Source: Microbispora catharanthi (GTDB taxonomy: Bacteria; Actinomycetota; Actinomycetes; Streptosporangiales; Streptosporangiaceae). Taken from it: 64,000 nucleotides of DNA. Under the pieces are notes generated by a model. It was not told where the DNA came from, did no database searches, and saw only the letters and a program-made list of their open reading frames with translations. Each line of letters begins with the position of its first letter. The stretch's first letter is position 1. Position numbers and translations under genes: made by a program. Where the stretch lies: NCBI RefSeq assembly GCF_006334915.2, contig NZ_VDMA02000022.1, positions 1 to 64,000 of the forward strand, written 5' to 3'. Below, in pieces: positions 17,461 to 25,077 of the stretch.

Positions 17461-18063
17461 TCAGTGCGGCAAGGGTCGGTCTTCGCGGATGGTGATGCCC
17501 TCCAGCACCAGCCGCAGGAACCGCGGGCTGCCGTCTCTGCCGGAGGCGGCCTGCTCGCGCACCCAGGCCGCGCCGCTGAGGAGGTCGAACAGCTCCTCGG
17601 GTGTGAGGTCGGGCCGCACCCTGCCGGCCGCCTGGGCGGCGCGCAGCAGGTCGGCGCCGCTGCGGTGCATCGCGGCGCACATGGCGTGGGAGGGGGTGCC
17701 CTCGTCGTACATGCTCCGGGCGAGGATGCCGACCAGGCCGCGGAAGGTGCTGAAGTGCACGACGGCCTCGCGCATCCACTCGGTCAGCGCGTCGAGGGGA
17801 TCCGGCCCGGCGGCCAGCCGTTCGGCCCGGGCGACGAGGTTCTCCAGGCCGTCGCGGGTGGCGGCCTCCACGAGTGAGGCACGCGTGGGGAAGTGCCGAT
17901 ACAGGGTGCCGATGGCGACGCCCGCCTGGCTCGCGATGTCCTCCAGCGAGGCGTCGGCGCCCGAGGTCTCGAACGCCTTGCGCGCGGCGGCGAGGATGGC
18001 GTCGTAGTTGCGCCGGCCGTCCGCGCGCTTCGGGCGCCGGGCGATGTAGGGCTTGCCGTCCAT
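17461..18063 (-). CDS. TetR-family repressor, likely of the adjacent MFS pump
   Basis: A 200-residue regulator. The N-terminal helix-turn-helix is RRNYDAILAAARKAFETSGA then SLEDIASQAGVAIGTLYRHF; the C-terminal ligand domain ends with LEGITIREDRPLPH and is of the SbtR-like type (Asp/Glu-rich, TPEELFDLLSGAAW). It is divergent from the MFS gene with 133 bases between, which contain three copies of a TGAGG-N3-CCTCA-type site. The classical arrangement predicts that it represses both itself and the pump and is released by a pump substrate. Confidence 0.88.
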   Translation of the reverse strand: MDGKPYIARRPKRADGRRNYDAILAAARKAFETSGADASLEDIASQAGVAIGTLYRHFPTRASLVEAATRDGLENLVARAERLAAGPDPLDALTEWMREAVVHFSTFRGLVGILARSMYDEGTPSHAMCAAMHRSGADLLRAAQAAGRVRPDLTPEELFDLLSGAAWVREQAASGRDGSPRFLRLVLEGITIREDRPLPH

Positions 18064-18083
18064 CGGTACCTCCCGCTTGACAT

Positions 18084-18169
18084 CCTGAGGTTACCTCATC
18101 TTGAATCTTGACCATCAACCTGAGGCAACCTCAGGATAATTCCGTCGACTTACCTGAGGGCATCTCACC
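18084..18169. promoter_or_regulatory. Triple TetR operator
   Basis: Three palindromes TGAGG-N3-(C/T)CTCA lie in the divergent intergenic region: 18086-18098 (TGAGGTTACCTCA), 18121-18133 (TGAGGCAACCTCA, extended to CCTGAGG...CCTCAGG) and 18155-18167 (TGAGGGCATCTCA). Their starts are 35 and 34 bp apart, about three to three and a half helical turns. TTGACA at 18077-18082 and GATAAT at 18135-18140 are nearby promoter-like hexamers. Confidence 0.8.
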
Positions 18170-18196
18170 TTATTTCTACGGACCGTGGAGGTCTCC

Positions 18197-19630
18197 ATGA
18201 GCACAGACGGCACCACCACGGCCGGCGACGTCTCGGCCGGCCTGCCCCGTGAAGGCCACGACCGTGCGTGGGCGCTCGCGCTCGCGGCGATCGTCGGTGC
18301 CGAGTTCATGCTGCAGCTTGACGGCACGATCGTGAACGTCGCGCTCCCGGCCCTGCAGTCCGACCTCGGCCTGTCCGTGGCCGGGGGATCGTGGGTGCCG
18401 AACGGGTTCCTCCTCGCCTTCGGCGGGCTCCTGCTGTTCGCCGGCCGCCTCGGCGACGCCCTCGGGCACCGGAGGGTGTTCCTCGCCGGGCTCGGGCTGA
18501 TCGTGGTGGCGTCGCTGGTCGCCGGCCTCGCGCCGAACGCGGCGGTGCTGATCGCGGGCCGGGTCCTGCAGGGCGCGGGCGCCGCCGTCGCCGGCCCCAC
18601 CGGCCTGGCGCTGCTCGCGATCGTCTTCCGGGGCGAGCTGCAGCAGCGGGCCTTCGGGCTCTACTCCACGGTGACCGGTCTCGGAGCCTCCGCGGGCATG
18701 GTGCTGGGCGGTGTGCTGACCTGGGCGGGGGACTGGCGCTGGAGCTTGCTGGTCAACGTGCCGATCGGGCTGGTCGTGGCCGCGCTCGCCGCCCGGGCGC
18801 TCGGCGTGCGCGACGAGGCGACCCGGTCCCGCTCGCTCGGCCTGCCCCGTGTTCCTGGAATGCGCAGCGCGCTGCTCAGCACCGCCACACTCGCCGCCGC
18901 CGTGTACGGCCTCGTCCACGCCGCCGAGAAGGGCTGGGGCGACCGCTGGACGCCGACCGCACTCGGCGCCGCGGTCGTGCTGGCCGCGGTGCTGCTCCTG
19001 GTGGACCGGCGGGCCGCCGAGCCGTTGCTGCCCCTGGCCGTCCTGGCCGGGCGGGAGCGGGCCGGCGCCTTCGCCGGCCTGCTGCTGCTCGCGGCGGTCC
19101 TCACCGGCTTCCTGATCTACCTGGTGCAGTATCTCCAGGGGGTGCTTCACCTCGACGCGCTGCGCAGCGGCCTGGCCATCCTGCCGTTCGGCCTGGCGCT
19201 GCTCGTCAGCACGCAGATCCTCACCGCCCGCATCGCCGCGGTCGGCCTCAGGACCCGTGCGCTGCTCGGCCTGGCGGTGGTGCTCGCCGGGGCCGCCTGG
19301 CTGACCCGTCTCGACGGCGGCAGCGCCTACGCCGCCGATGTGCTTCCGGCCCTCGTCGTCATGGGGCTGGGCGTCGGCGTGGCGATCATCCCGCTCAACA
19401 TGATCGTCCTGACCACCGTCCCGGCCGAGTACGCCGGGGTCGCCGCCGGACTGCTGCAGACCGCGCTCACCATCGGGGGTTCGCTCGGCCTGGCCGCCAT
19501 GCTGATCCCGCTCGGCGCGAACGGTCTCGCCGAGGGCATCTCGTCGGTGTTCGCCTGGGCCTGCGGCGCGCTGGTCGCCGCCCTGCTCGTCGTGGCCGCC
19601 TCCTGGTATCGCCCGGGAGTGCGGGGCTGA
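18197..19630 (+). CDS. MFS drug/H+ antiporter, DHA2 (14-helix) family
   Basis: A 477-residue membrane exporter with 14 predicted helices. Motifs are LDGTIVNVALPALQSDLGL in helix 1, motif A GRLGDALGHRRVF near residue 85 and the antiporter motif C-like GLGASAGMVLGGVLTW in helix 5. Members export antibiotics, dyes and metabolites. The ATG start was chosen because GGAGGT lies four bases upstream; a GTG 12 bases earlier overlaps that site. It sits inside the monooxygenase/importer island, so it might export a toxic product of that pathway, but a general drug pump is equally likely. Confidence 0.9.
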   Translation: MSTDGTTTAGDVSAGLPREGHDRAWALALAAIVGAEFMLQLDGTIVNVALPALQSDLGLSVAGGSWVPNGFLLAFGGLLLFAGRLGDALGHRRVFLAGLGLIVVASLVAGLAPNAAVLIAGRVLQGAGAAVAGPTGLALLAIVFRGELQQRAFGLYSTVTGLGASAGMVLGGVLTWAGDWRWSLLVNVPIGLVVAALAARALGVRDEATRSRSLGLPRVPGMRSALLSTATLAAAVYGLVHAAEKGWGDRWTPTALGAAVVLAAVLLLVDRRAAEPLLPLAVLAGRERAGAFAGLLLLAAVLTGFLIYLVQYLQGVLHLDALRSGLAILPFGLALLVSTQILTARIAAVGLRTRALLGLAVVLAGAAWLTRLDGGSAYAADVLPALVVMGLGVGVAIIPLNMIVLTTVPAEYAGVAAGLLQTALTIGGSLGLAAMLIPLGANGLAEGISSVFAWACGALVAALLVVAASWYRPGVRG

Positions 19631-19633
19631 CGC

Positions 19634-19671
19634 GCCGCACCGCCCGAGCCGGCCGGCTCGGGCGGTGCGGC
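19634..19671. terminator. Perfect 38-nt palindromic bidirectional terminator
   Basis: GCCGCACCGCCCGAGCC and its exact complement are separated only by GGCC, so the whole 38 bases form a perfect palindrome. It lies 3 bases after the MFS stop and 3 bases after the converging monooxygenase stop, and so should stop transcription from both sides. Confidence 0.9.
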
Positions 19672-19674
19672 CGC

Positions 19675-20865
19675 TCACGACGCCTTCGCGTAGCGGCTGG
19701 CCGGGCGGGCCAGACCGAGCCGCCCGCGCAGGTCCACCGTGTCGTACGCCGTCCGGAACGCGCCCGCGTTCTGCAGGGCGGGCACCAGGGACCTGGTGAT
19801 CGCCACCAGGTCGTGAGGCAGCTCTCCCGGCCGGAGGCGGAATCCTTCCAGCCCCGCCTCCCGCCACTCCAGCAGCAGCCCGGCGAGCTCCTCGGGGGTG
19901 CCGGTGAAGACGTGGGCGTCCGAGTCGAGCTCGGCGCCGTCGAGGTCGTCCAGCCGGGCCTTCCGGCCGGCCGCGTCGCGGGCGTCGAGGAAGACCACGA
20001 GATCCGCGAAGATCCGCAACGGCGGCTCGGTGCGTCCGACGGCCGCCTCCGCCGCCCGGACGCTCTCGACGATCGCGGCGGCGTCTTCCCGGTCGCGTGG
20101 CGTGACGTACACGACGTCGGAAGACCGGGCCGCGAACTCGTACGGCAGCGTGTCGTGGGCCAGGGACGTGACCAGCGGCTGCCCCTGCGGGGAGCGCGGC
20201 GTGATCGAGGGGCCCTTCACACTGAACCACTCGCCGCGGAAGTCGATGTAGTGGAGCCTGTCGCGGTCGACGAACCGGCCGGTCGGGACGTCGCGGATCT
20301 CGGCGTCGTCCTCCCAGCTGTCCCACAGGCGGCGGACCACCTCGACCGCGTCGGCGGCCTCGGCGAACAGGTCCAGCACGTGCTCGCCGAAGACGGGATC
20401 GCGGTCGCGAGAGTAGTCCTGCGGCGGGAACGGGGGACGGCGGCCGAAGTGGGCCACGTGGTCGGGGCGGCCGGAGATCTGGGGCCGCCAGCCGGCCCTG
20501 CCGCGGCTGATGTGGTCGAGCGAGGCGATGCCGATCGCGACGTGGAACGGCTCGGTGTGGGTCGTGCCGGCGGTCGGCACGAGGCCGATCCACGAGGACA
20601 GCGGGGCCACCCGCGACGCGATCAGCACCGCGTCGAGCCGCCCGCGCACCTGGTCGAGTCGCCCGTCGGGCTCGTTGAGGTGGGAGGACTGGAGGCCGAG
20701 CGCGTCCTCGAAGGTGACGAAGTCGAGCAGGCCGCGCTCCGCCTCCGTGACGAGTTCGGCCCAGTAGCCGGGGGTGAACAGCCGGTCCGGCCGAGCGCCC
20801 CCGGCCCGCCATGCGGCCGGGTGCCAGCCCGCCCCGTCCAGCGCGACGGCGAGATGCAGGGTCAT
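19675..20865 (-). CDS. LLM-class flavin monooxygenase (SnaA/YtmO-like)
   Basis: A 396-residue luciferase-like enzyme. Features are LLDFVTFEDALGLQSSH near residue 45, IGLVPTAGTTHTEPFHVAIG near 95, IASLDHISRGRAGW near 115 and the NtaA-type tail GAFRTAYDTVDLRGRLGL. Members of the NtaA/SnaA/DszA cluster oxidise C-N or C-S bonds with FMNH2 supplied by a reductase. The start ATG overlaps the stop of the preceding monooxygenase (ATGA), so both are made together and may act in sequence. The neighbouring acetyltransferase and amino-acid importer point to an S-substituted cysteine as substrate (inference). Confidence 0.85.
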   Translation of the reverse strand: MTLHLAVALDGAGWHPAAWRAGGARPDRLFTPGYWAELVTEAERGLLDFVTFEDALGLQSSHLNEPDGRLDQVRGRLDAVLIASRVAPLSSWIGLVPTAGTTHTEPFHVAIGIASLDHISRGRAGWRPQISGRPDHVAHFGRRPPFPPQDYSRDRDPVFGEHVLDLFAEAADAVEVVRRLWDSWEDDAEIRDVPTGRFVDRDRLHYIDFRGEWFSVKGPSITPRSPQGQPLVTSLAHDTLPYEFAARSSDVVYVTPRDREDAAAIVESVRAAEAAVGRTEPPLRIFADLVVFLDARDAAGRKARLDDLDGAELDSDAHVFTGTPEELAGLLLEWREAGLEGFRLRPGELPHDLVAITRSLVPALQNAGAFRTAYDTVDLRGRLGLARPASRYAKAS

Positions 20866-22214
20866 GAGGTCTCCTCGATGCGGTTCGGAGTGCGGGGGGC
20901 GAGGCCGAGGTGGTCGCGGAGGGTGGGCCCGGTGTAGTCGGTTCGGAACACGCCCCTTTCCTGCAGCAGGGGGACGACCTTGTCGACCAGGTCGTCCAGC
21001 CCGCCGGGAGTCAGGTGGGGCACGAAGATGAAGCCGTCGGCCGCGTCGGTCTGCACGAAGTGGTCGATCACGTCGGCGACCGACCGCGGCGTGCCGATGA
21101 AGGTCTGCGGCGCGGAGACCTCGATGGCGAGCTCGCGGATCGACAGGTTCTTCTCCTCGGCGAGGGCGCGCCACTTGGCCACCAGCTCGCCGCGGTCGCG
21201 GCGGAACGCCGCGTGGCCCTTGGACACACCCTCGTCCAGGTTCGGCTCGACGTCGGGCAGCGGACCGTCCGGGTCGTATCCCGACAGGTCGCGGCCCCAC
21301 ACGGCCTCCAGGAAGTAGATCGCCGTCTGCGGGCTGACCTGCGCGCGGCGGATCTCGACGGCCCGTTCCGCGGCCTCGGCCTCGGTGTCGCCGAGCACGT
21401 ACGTCACCGCGGGAAGGATCTTCAGCTCCTCCGGCCGCCGGCCGTAGGCGGCGAGCCTGCGCTTGACGTCACGGTAGAAGGCGCGGCCCTCCTCCAGCTT
21501 GCTGTGCCTGCTGAAGATCACATCGGCCGATGACGCGGCGAACTCGCGGCCCTCGTCCGAGTCTCCGGCCTGGATGATCACCGGGTGGCCCTGCGGGCCC
21601 CGCGGCACGTTGAACAGTCCCGAGATGTCGAAGTGCCGGCCCTGGTGCCGGAAGGGGGTGACGCCGCCGGGCCGCAGGAACCGCCCCGACTCCGGATCCG
21701 CGGCCACCGCGTCCGATGCCCACGAGTCCCACAACTCCCTGGCGGTCTGCAGGAACTCCTTGGCCCGGGTGTACCGGTCGGCCTCGTCCAGGAAGCCGCC
21801 CCGGCGGAAGTTCTCCCCGGTGAAGGCGTCGAAGCTGGTCACCACGTTCCACGCGGCCCGGCCGCCGCTCAGGTGGTCGAGCGTGGCCAGCCGCCGCGCC
21901 ACCTCGTACGGTTCGTTGAAGGTGGAGTTCACCGTCGCGGCGAGCCCCAGGTGGGTGGTGACGGCGGCCAGGGCGGACAGAACCGTGAGCGACTCCGGGC
22001 GTCCCACGACGTCCAGGTCGTGGATGTGTCCCTTCGCCTCGCGCAGCCGCAGTCCTTCCGCCAGGAAGAAGAAGTCGAACTTCCCGCGTTCGGCCGTCTG
22101 GGCCAGGTGGCGGAACGAGTCGAAGTCGATCTGACTGCCCGACGCGGGGTCGGACCAGACCGTGGTGTTGTTCACGCCGGGGAAGTGCGCGGCGAGATGG
22201 ATCTGCTTGGTCAC
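20862..22214 (-). CDS. NtaA/SnaA/DszA-family FMN-dependent monooxygenase (YtnJ-like)
   Basis: A 450-residue enzyme of the nitrilotriacetate / dibenzothiophene-sulfone monooxygenase family. Diagnostic stretches are HFPGVNNTTVWSDPASGSQI at the N-terminus, KFDFFFLAEGLRLRE near 55, DHLSGGRAAWNVVTSFDAF near 120 and HPVIIQAGDSDEGREFAAS near 225. These enzymes cleave C-N or C-S bonds using reduced FMN. The GTG start has AGGAG six bases upstream; the frame is open 12 codons further without support. It is the first gene of a two-gene minus-strand operon behind operator site B. Confidence 0.9.
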   Translation of the reverse strand: MTKQIHLAAHFPGVNNTTVWSDPASGSQIDFDSFRHLAQTAERGKFDFFFLAEGLRLREAKGHIHDLDVVGRPESLTVLSALAAVTTHLGLAATVNSTFNEPYEVARRLATLDHLSGGRAAWNVVTSFDAFTGENFRRGGFLDEADRYTRAKEFLQTARELWDSWASDAVAADPESGRFLRPGGVTPFRHQGRHFDISGLFNVPRGPQGHPVIIQAGDSDEGREFAASSADVIFSRHSKLEEGRAFYRDVKRRLAAYGRRPEELKILPAVTYVLGDTEAEAAERAVEIRRAQVSPQTAIYFLEAVWGRDLSGYDPDGPLPDVEPNLDEGVSKGHAAFRRDRGELVAKWRALAEEKNLSIRELAIEVSAPQTFIGTPRSVADVIDHFVQTDAADGFIFVPHLTPGGLDDLVDKVVPLLQERGVFRTDYTGPTLRDHLGLAPRTPNRIEETS

Positions 22215-22261
22215 GGGGGACTCCTGACGTCTCGGCCCGGTTTGCGCCACGGTGAAGAAAA

Positions 22262-22278
22262 CCTAGTAACACAGTAGG
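22262..22278 (-). promoter_or_regulatory. Shared 17-bp palindrome (site B) over the monooxygenase promoter
   Basis: Read on the minus strand the site is CCTACTGTGTTACTAGG. Also on the minus strand, TTGACG about 17 bases upstream of TACTGT forms a good promoter for the two-monooxygenase operon, and the palindrome overlaps that TACTGT. It matches site A (9584-9600) at 13 of 17 positions. Confidence 0.65.
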
Positions 22279-22314
22279 GATACTCGGTTTTGTCGTCAAT
22301 CATCCGGCCTTCGC

Positions 22315-23013
22315 TCATGCGACCGGTACGTCGGCGGGCACCCGGATGGTGGCGAACGTCGTCCGCCGGCGGAGGCGGAAGCCGAGCGCCTCGTACACCC
22401 GGATCGCCGTGGTGTTGCTCGCGGCGGCGTGCAGGAACGGGGTCTCGCCGCGGGCGCGGATGCCGGCGGCGACGGTCAGCACCAGCCGTGACGCCAGGCC
22501 CTGGCGACGGAAGGCCGGATCGGTGCAGACCGCGCTGATCTCCGTCCAGCCGGGCGGGTGCAGTCGCTCCCCGGCCATCGCGACCAGCGCGCCGCCGCGG
22601 CGGATGCCCAGATAGGCGCCCATCTCGATGGTGCGCGGCCGGAACGGTCCCGGCTGCGTGCGTGCGACGAGGTCCAGCATCTCCGGCACGTCCGCCGCCC
22701 GCAGGCGGACCGCCTCGTCGTCGCGTGCGGGGACCACGTCGTCGCCGACCAGTTGCACGCCTGCGCCGTGCGCGACCACCTCCCACCCGTCCGGTGCCGC
22801 AGTGGCCTCACCGGTGACCGGGACCGTCGTGCCGGGCCCCGCGAGCGCGGCGAGGTCGCTCCATTCCGGGGGGCCGGGGTCGTCGGGCAGCGCGAAGAAC
22901 GGGGAGACGTCATCCGGGTAGCGCAACGCGCTGCCGCGCCGTTCGGCGAAGCGCCCGTGCGGGCCGGTCAGCGACGCCCACACGGGGTTGTCCAAGAGGT
23001 GCCGGTCGCTCAT
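22315..23013 (-). CDS. GNAT-family N-acetyltransferase
   Basis: A 232-residue cytoplasmic acetyltransferase. The acetyl-CoA-binding motif A is TDPAFRRQGLASRLVLTVAAG near residue 165, with the R-x2-G-x-A core, and the downstream strand LHAAASNTTAIRVYEALGF is typical. Residues 1-100 form a second, poorly conserved GNAT-like half. The start follows GGGGAGAG. In the Bacillus ytm locus an acetyltransferase of this fold N-acetylates S-alkyl-cysteines before oxidative cleavage; the neighbouring importer and two NtaA-type monooxygenases make the same role plausible here. This is inference from context. Confidence 0.82.
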   Translation of the reverse strand: MSDRHLLDNPVWASLTGPHGRFAERRGSALRYPDDVSPFFALPDDPGPPEWSDLAALAGPGTTVPVTGEATAAPDGWEVVAHGAGVQLVGDDVVPARDDEAVRLRAADVPEMLDLVARTQPGPFRPRTIEMGAYLGIRRGGALVAMAGERLHPPGWTEISAVCTDPAFRRQGLASRLVLTVAAGIRARGETPFLHAAASNTTAIRVYEALGFRLRRRTTFATIRVPADVPVA

Positions 23014-23047
23014 CGCGGCTCTCCCCGGGACACGTCGTGGCCGGTGC

Positions 23048-23128
23048 TCACGCGCCCACCTCCATGGCCGTCTCGTCGCGGGTGCGGCCGTCGCCGCGCA
23101 CATGCGGGGACGCGCATTCCTTCGGCAT
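23048..23128 (-). CDS. Possible 26-residue leader peptide upstream of the acetyltransferase
   Basis: An ATG frame, MPKECASPHVRGDGRTRDET plus six residues, preceded by a perfect GGAGG spaced four bases from ATG. It ends 34 bases before the acetyltransferase start. It is the first start codon behind site C on the minus strand. It has a Cys codon early, but no run of Cys codons that would indicate a classical attenuator. No homology is recognised. Confidence 0.45.
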   Translation of the reverse strand: MPKECASPHVRGDGRTRDETAMEVGA

Positions 23129-23176
23129 CGGACCTCCTAATCACTCGTCCTCATGCGGAGGCATTCTAGGCAATAA

Positions 23177-23193
23177 CCCACTAAACAAGTAGG
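23177..23193. promoter_or_regulatory. Shared 17-bp palindrome (site C) between acetyltransferase and importer operons
   Basis: On the minus strand the site reads CCTACTTGTTTAGTGGG, aligned with sites A and B over all 17 positions with the arms CCTAC and (G/C)T(A/G)GG. TTGACG at 23196-23201 lies directly beside it and could be the -35 of the plus-strand importer operon. The site is placed to control both divergent transcripts. Confidence 0.6.
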
Positions 23194-23276
23194 TCTTGAC
23201 GGTATTGTTTCCCTGTGCTGAAGATAGAGGCATGTCGGACGCCCGCGATCAGCGCGGTCGCCGGGAGGGTTGATCC

Positions 23277-23339
23277 ATGACTGTCGAGCCCTTCGCGCTC
23301 AATTACGTCCACTTACCTCACGCCGCGGAGGCACGATGA
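23277..23339 (+). CDS. Possible 20-residue upstream peptide coupled to the importer operon
   Basis: [20 protein letters not shown], started by ATG with GGGAGGG seven bases upstream. Its TGA overlaps the permease ATG as ATGA. The strong ribosome site and exact overlap suggest it is translated and hands ribosomes to the permease gene, perhaps as a regulatory leader. No homologue is recognised. Confidence 0.45.
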   Translation: MTVEPFALNYVHLPHAAEAR

Positions 23340-24298
23340 CCGCGCCCGCCGTGCTGGAGGAGGCGGCGGCGGAGTCCGCCGGCTCGCTGACCGTGATCAA
23401 GGCGCGTCACCCGGGACGCTGGATCGCCGGCGCCGTGGTGGCGGTGCTGCTGGCGATGGCGGTCAACGCGCTGGTCACCAATCCGGCCTGGGACTGGCCG
23501 GTCGTCGGCGCGTACCTGTTCCATCCCTCGGTGCTGCACGCGGTCCTGTTCACCGTGGAGCTGACCGCGCTCGGCATCGTGCTCGGCTTCCTGCTGGGGA
23601 CCGTGCTCGCGCTGATGCGGCTGTCCCGCGTCCCGCTGCTCGCGTCGGCGGCCTGGGGCTACGTGTGGCTGTTCCGCTCGGTGCCGCTCATCCTGCAACT
23701 GCTGTTCTGGTACAACCTCGCCGCCCTGTACAAGCAGATCTCGTTCGGGGTGCCGTTCGGGCCCGCATTCTTCTCCGTCGACTCGATGGACCTGATCGGA
23801 CCGGTGACGGCCGCCGCGCTCGGCCTGGCGCTGCACCAGGCGGCGTACGCCGCGGAGATCGTGCGCGGAGGCTTCCTGTCGGTAGACCCGGGCCAGCTGG
23901 AGGCGGCCGCCGCGCTCGGCATTCCGAGGGCCAGGCAGATCTTCCGGATCCAGCTTCCACAGGCCATGCGGTCGATCGTCCCGGCGGCGGGCAACGAGAT
24001 CATCGGCCTGGTCAAGGGCACCTCGGTCGTCTACATCATGGCGCTGCCCGAGCTGTTCTACCAGGTTCAGGTGATCTACAACCGCAACGGCCGGGTGATC
24101 GCGATGCTGCTGGTGGCCGCGATCTGGTATCTCGTCCTCACCACGGTGCTGTCGGCCGCGCAGTACTACGTGGAACGCAGGTTCGGCCGGGGCCTCGCGC
24201 GGGCCCTGCCGCCCACGCCGCTGCAGCGGGTGCGCGGGATCCTCACCGTACGGCGGGCCGCGCGGCGGCAGCGCCCGGCCCGGGGCGGGCGGCGATGA
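23336..24298 (+). CDS. Polar amino-acid ABC transporter permease (HisM/GlnP family)
   Basis: A 320-residue membrane protein with five helices. The conserved HisMQ/GlnP pattern is clear: [20 protein letters not shown] near residue 80, [40 protein letters not shown] and the EAA loop [20 protein letters not shown]. The start ATG has GGAGG upstream. A single permease gene implies a homodimeric channel. Substrate prediction as a cystine-like or S-substituted amino acid rests only on its partners. Confidence 0.92.
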   Translation: MTAPAVLEEAAAESAGSLTVIKARHPGRWIAGAVVAVLLAMAVNALVTNPAWDWPVVGAYLFHPSVLHAVLFTVELTALGIVLGFLLGTVLALMRLSRVPLLASAAWGYVWLFRSVPLILQLLFWYNLAALYKQISFGVPFGPAFFSVDSMDLIGPVTAAALGLALHQAAYAAEIVRGGFLSVDPGQLEAAAALGIPRARQIFRIQLPQAMRSIVPAAGNEIIGLVKGTSVVYIMALPELFYQVQVIYNRNGRVIAMLLVAAIWYLVLTTVLSAAQYYVERRFGRGLARALPPTPLQRVRGILTVRRAARRQRPARGGRR

Positions 24299-25059
24299 GC
24301 ACACCCATGGTCGACGTGCGCGGTGTGCACAAGAGCTACGGCCCGCTGGAGGTCCTGCGCGGAGTGGACCTGCAGGTCCACCCCGGCGAGGTGACGGTGA
24401 TCATCGGTCCGTCCGGGTCGGGCAAGTCGACGCTGCTGCGCAGCATCAACCACCTGGAGAAGATCGACCGCGGGTACGTCGCCATCGACGGCGAGTTCGT
24501 CGGCTACCGCCGGTCCGGTGACCGGCTGCACGAGCTGCGGGAACGTGAGATCCTGCGCCGGCGCACCCAGATCGGCTTCGTCTTCCAGAACTTCCACCTG
24601 TTCCCCCATCTCACTGTCCGGGAGAACGTGACCGAGGCCCCGATCTCGGCGCAGGGCCGCCCTCGCGGCCAGGCCGAGGCGCTGGCGACCGAGCTGCTGG
24701 CGCAGGTGGGCCTGTCCGACAAGGCCGACGCCTATCCGCGGCAGCTGTCCGGGGGACAGCAGCAACGCGTCGCGATCGCCCGGGCCCTGGCCCTGCGGCC
24801 CAAGGTCGTGCTGTTCGACGAGCCCACCTCGGCGCTCGACCCCGAGCTGGTGGGCGAGGTGCTGGAAGTGATGAAGGCCCTCGCCCGCAGCGGCACCACC
24901 ATGATCGTCGTGACCCACGAGATCGGCTTCGCCCGTGAGGTCGCCGACACCGTGGTCTTCATGGACGCCGGTCAGATCGTCGAGCACGGCCCGCCCCGGC
25001 AGGTGCTCGACCGGCCGAGGCACCACCGTACGCGCGCCTTCCTCAGCAAGGTGCTCTGA
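24295..25059 (+). CDS. Polar amino-acid ABC transporter ATP-binding protein
   Basis: A 254-residue ATPase of the GlnQ/HisP group. Walker A is [10 protein letters not shown]-loop [13 protein letters not shown], signature [15 protein letters not shown], Walker [13 protein letters not shown] and switch His in VVTHEIGFA. It powers the importer with the preceding permease; ATGA overlap shows tight coupling. Confidence 0.95.
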   Translation: MSTPMVDVRGVHKSYGPLEVLRGVDLQVHPGEVTVIIGPSGSGKSTLLRSINHLEKIDRGYVAIDGEFVGYRRSGDRLHELREREILRRRTQIGFVFQNFHLFPHLTVRENVTEAPISAQGRPRGQAEALATELLAQVGLSDKADAYPRQLSGGQQQRVAIARALALRPKVVLFDEPTSALDPELVGEVLEVMKALARSGTTMIVVTHEIGFAREVADTVVFMDAGQIVEHGPPRQVLDRPRHHRTRAFLSKVL

Positions 25060-25077
25060 ACCCTGAAGGACGATCGC

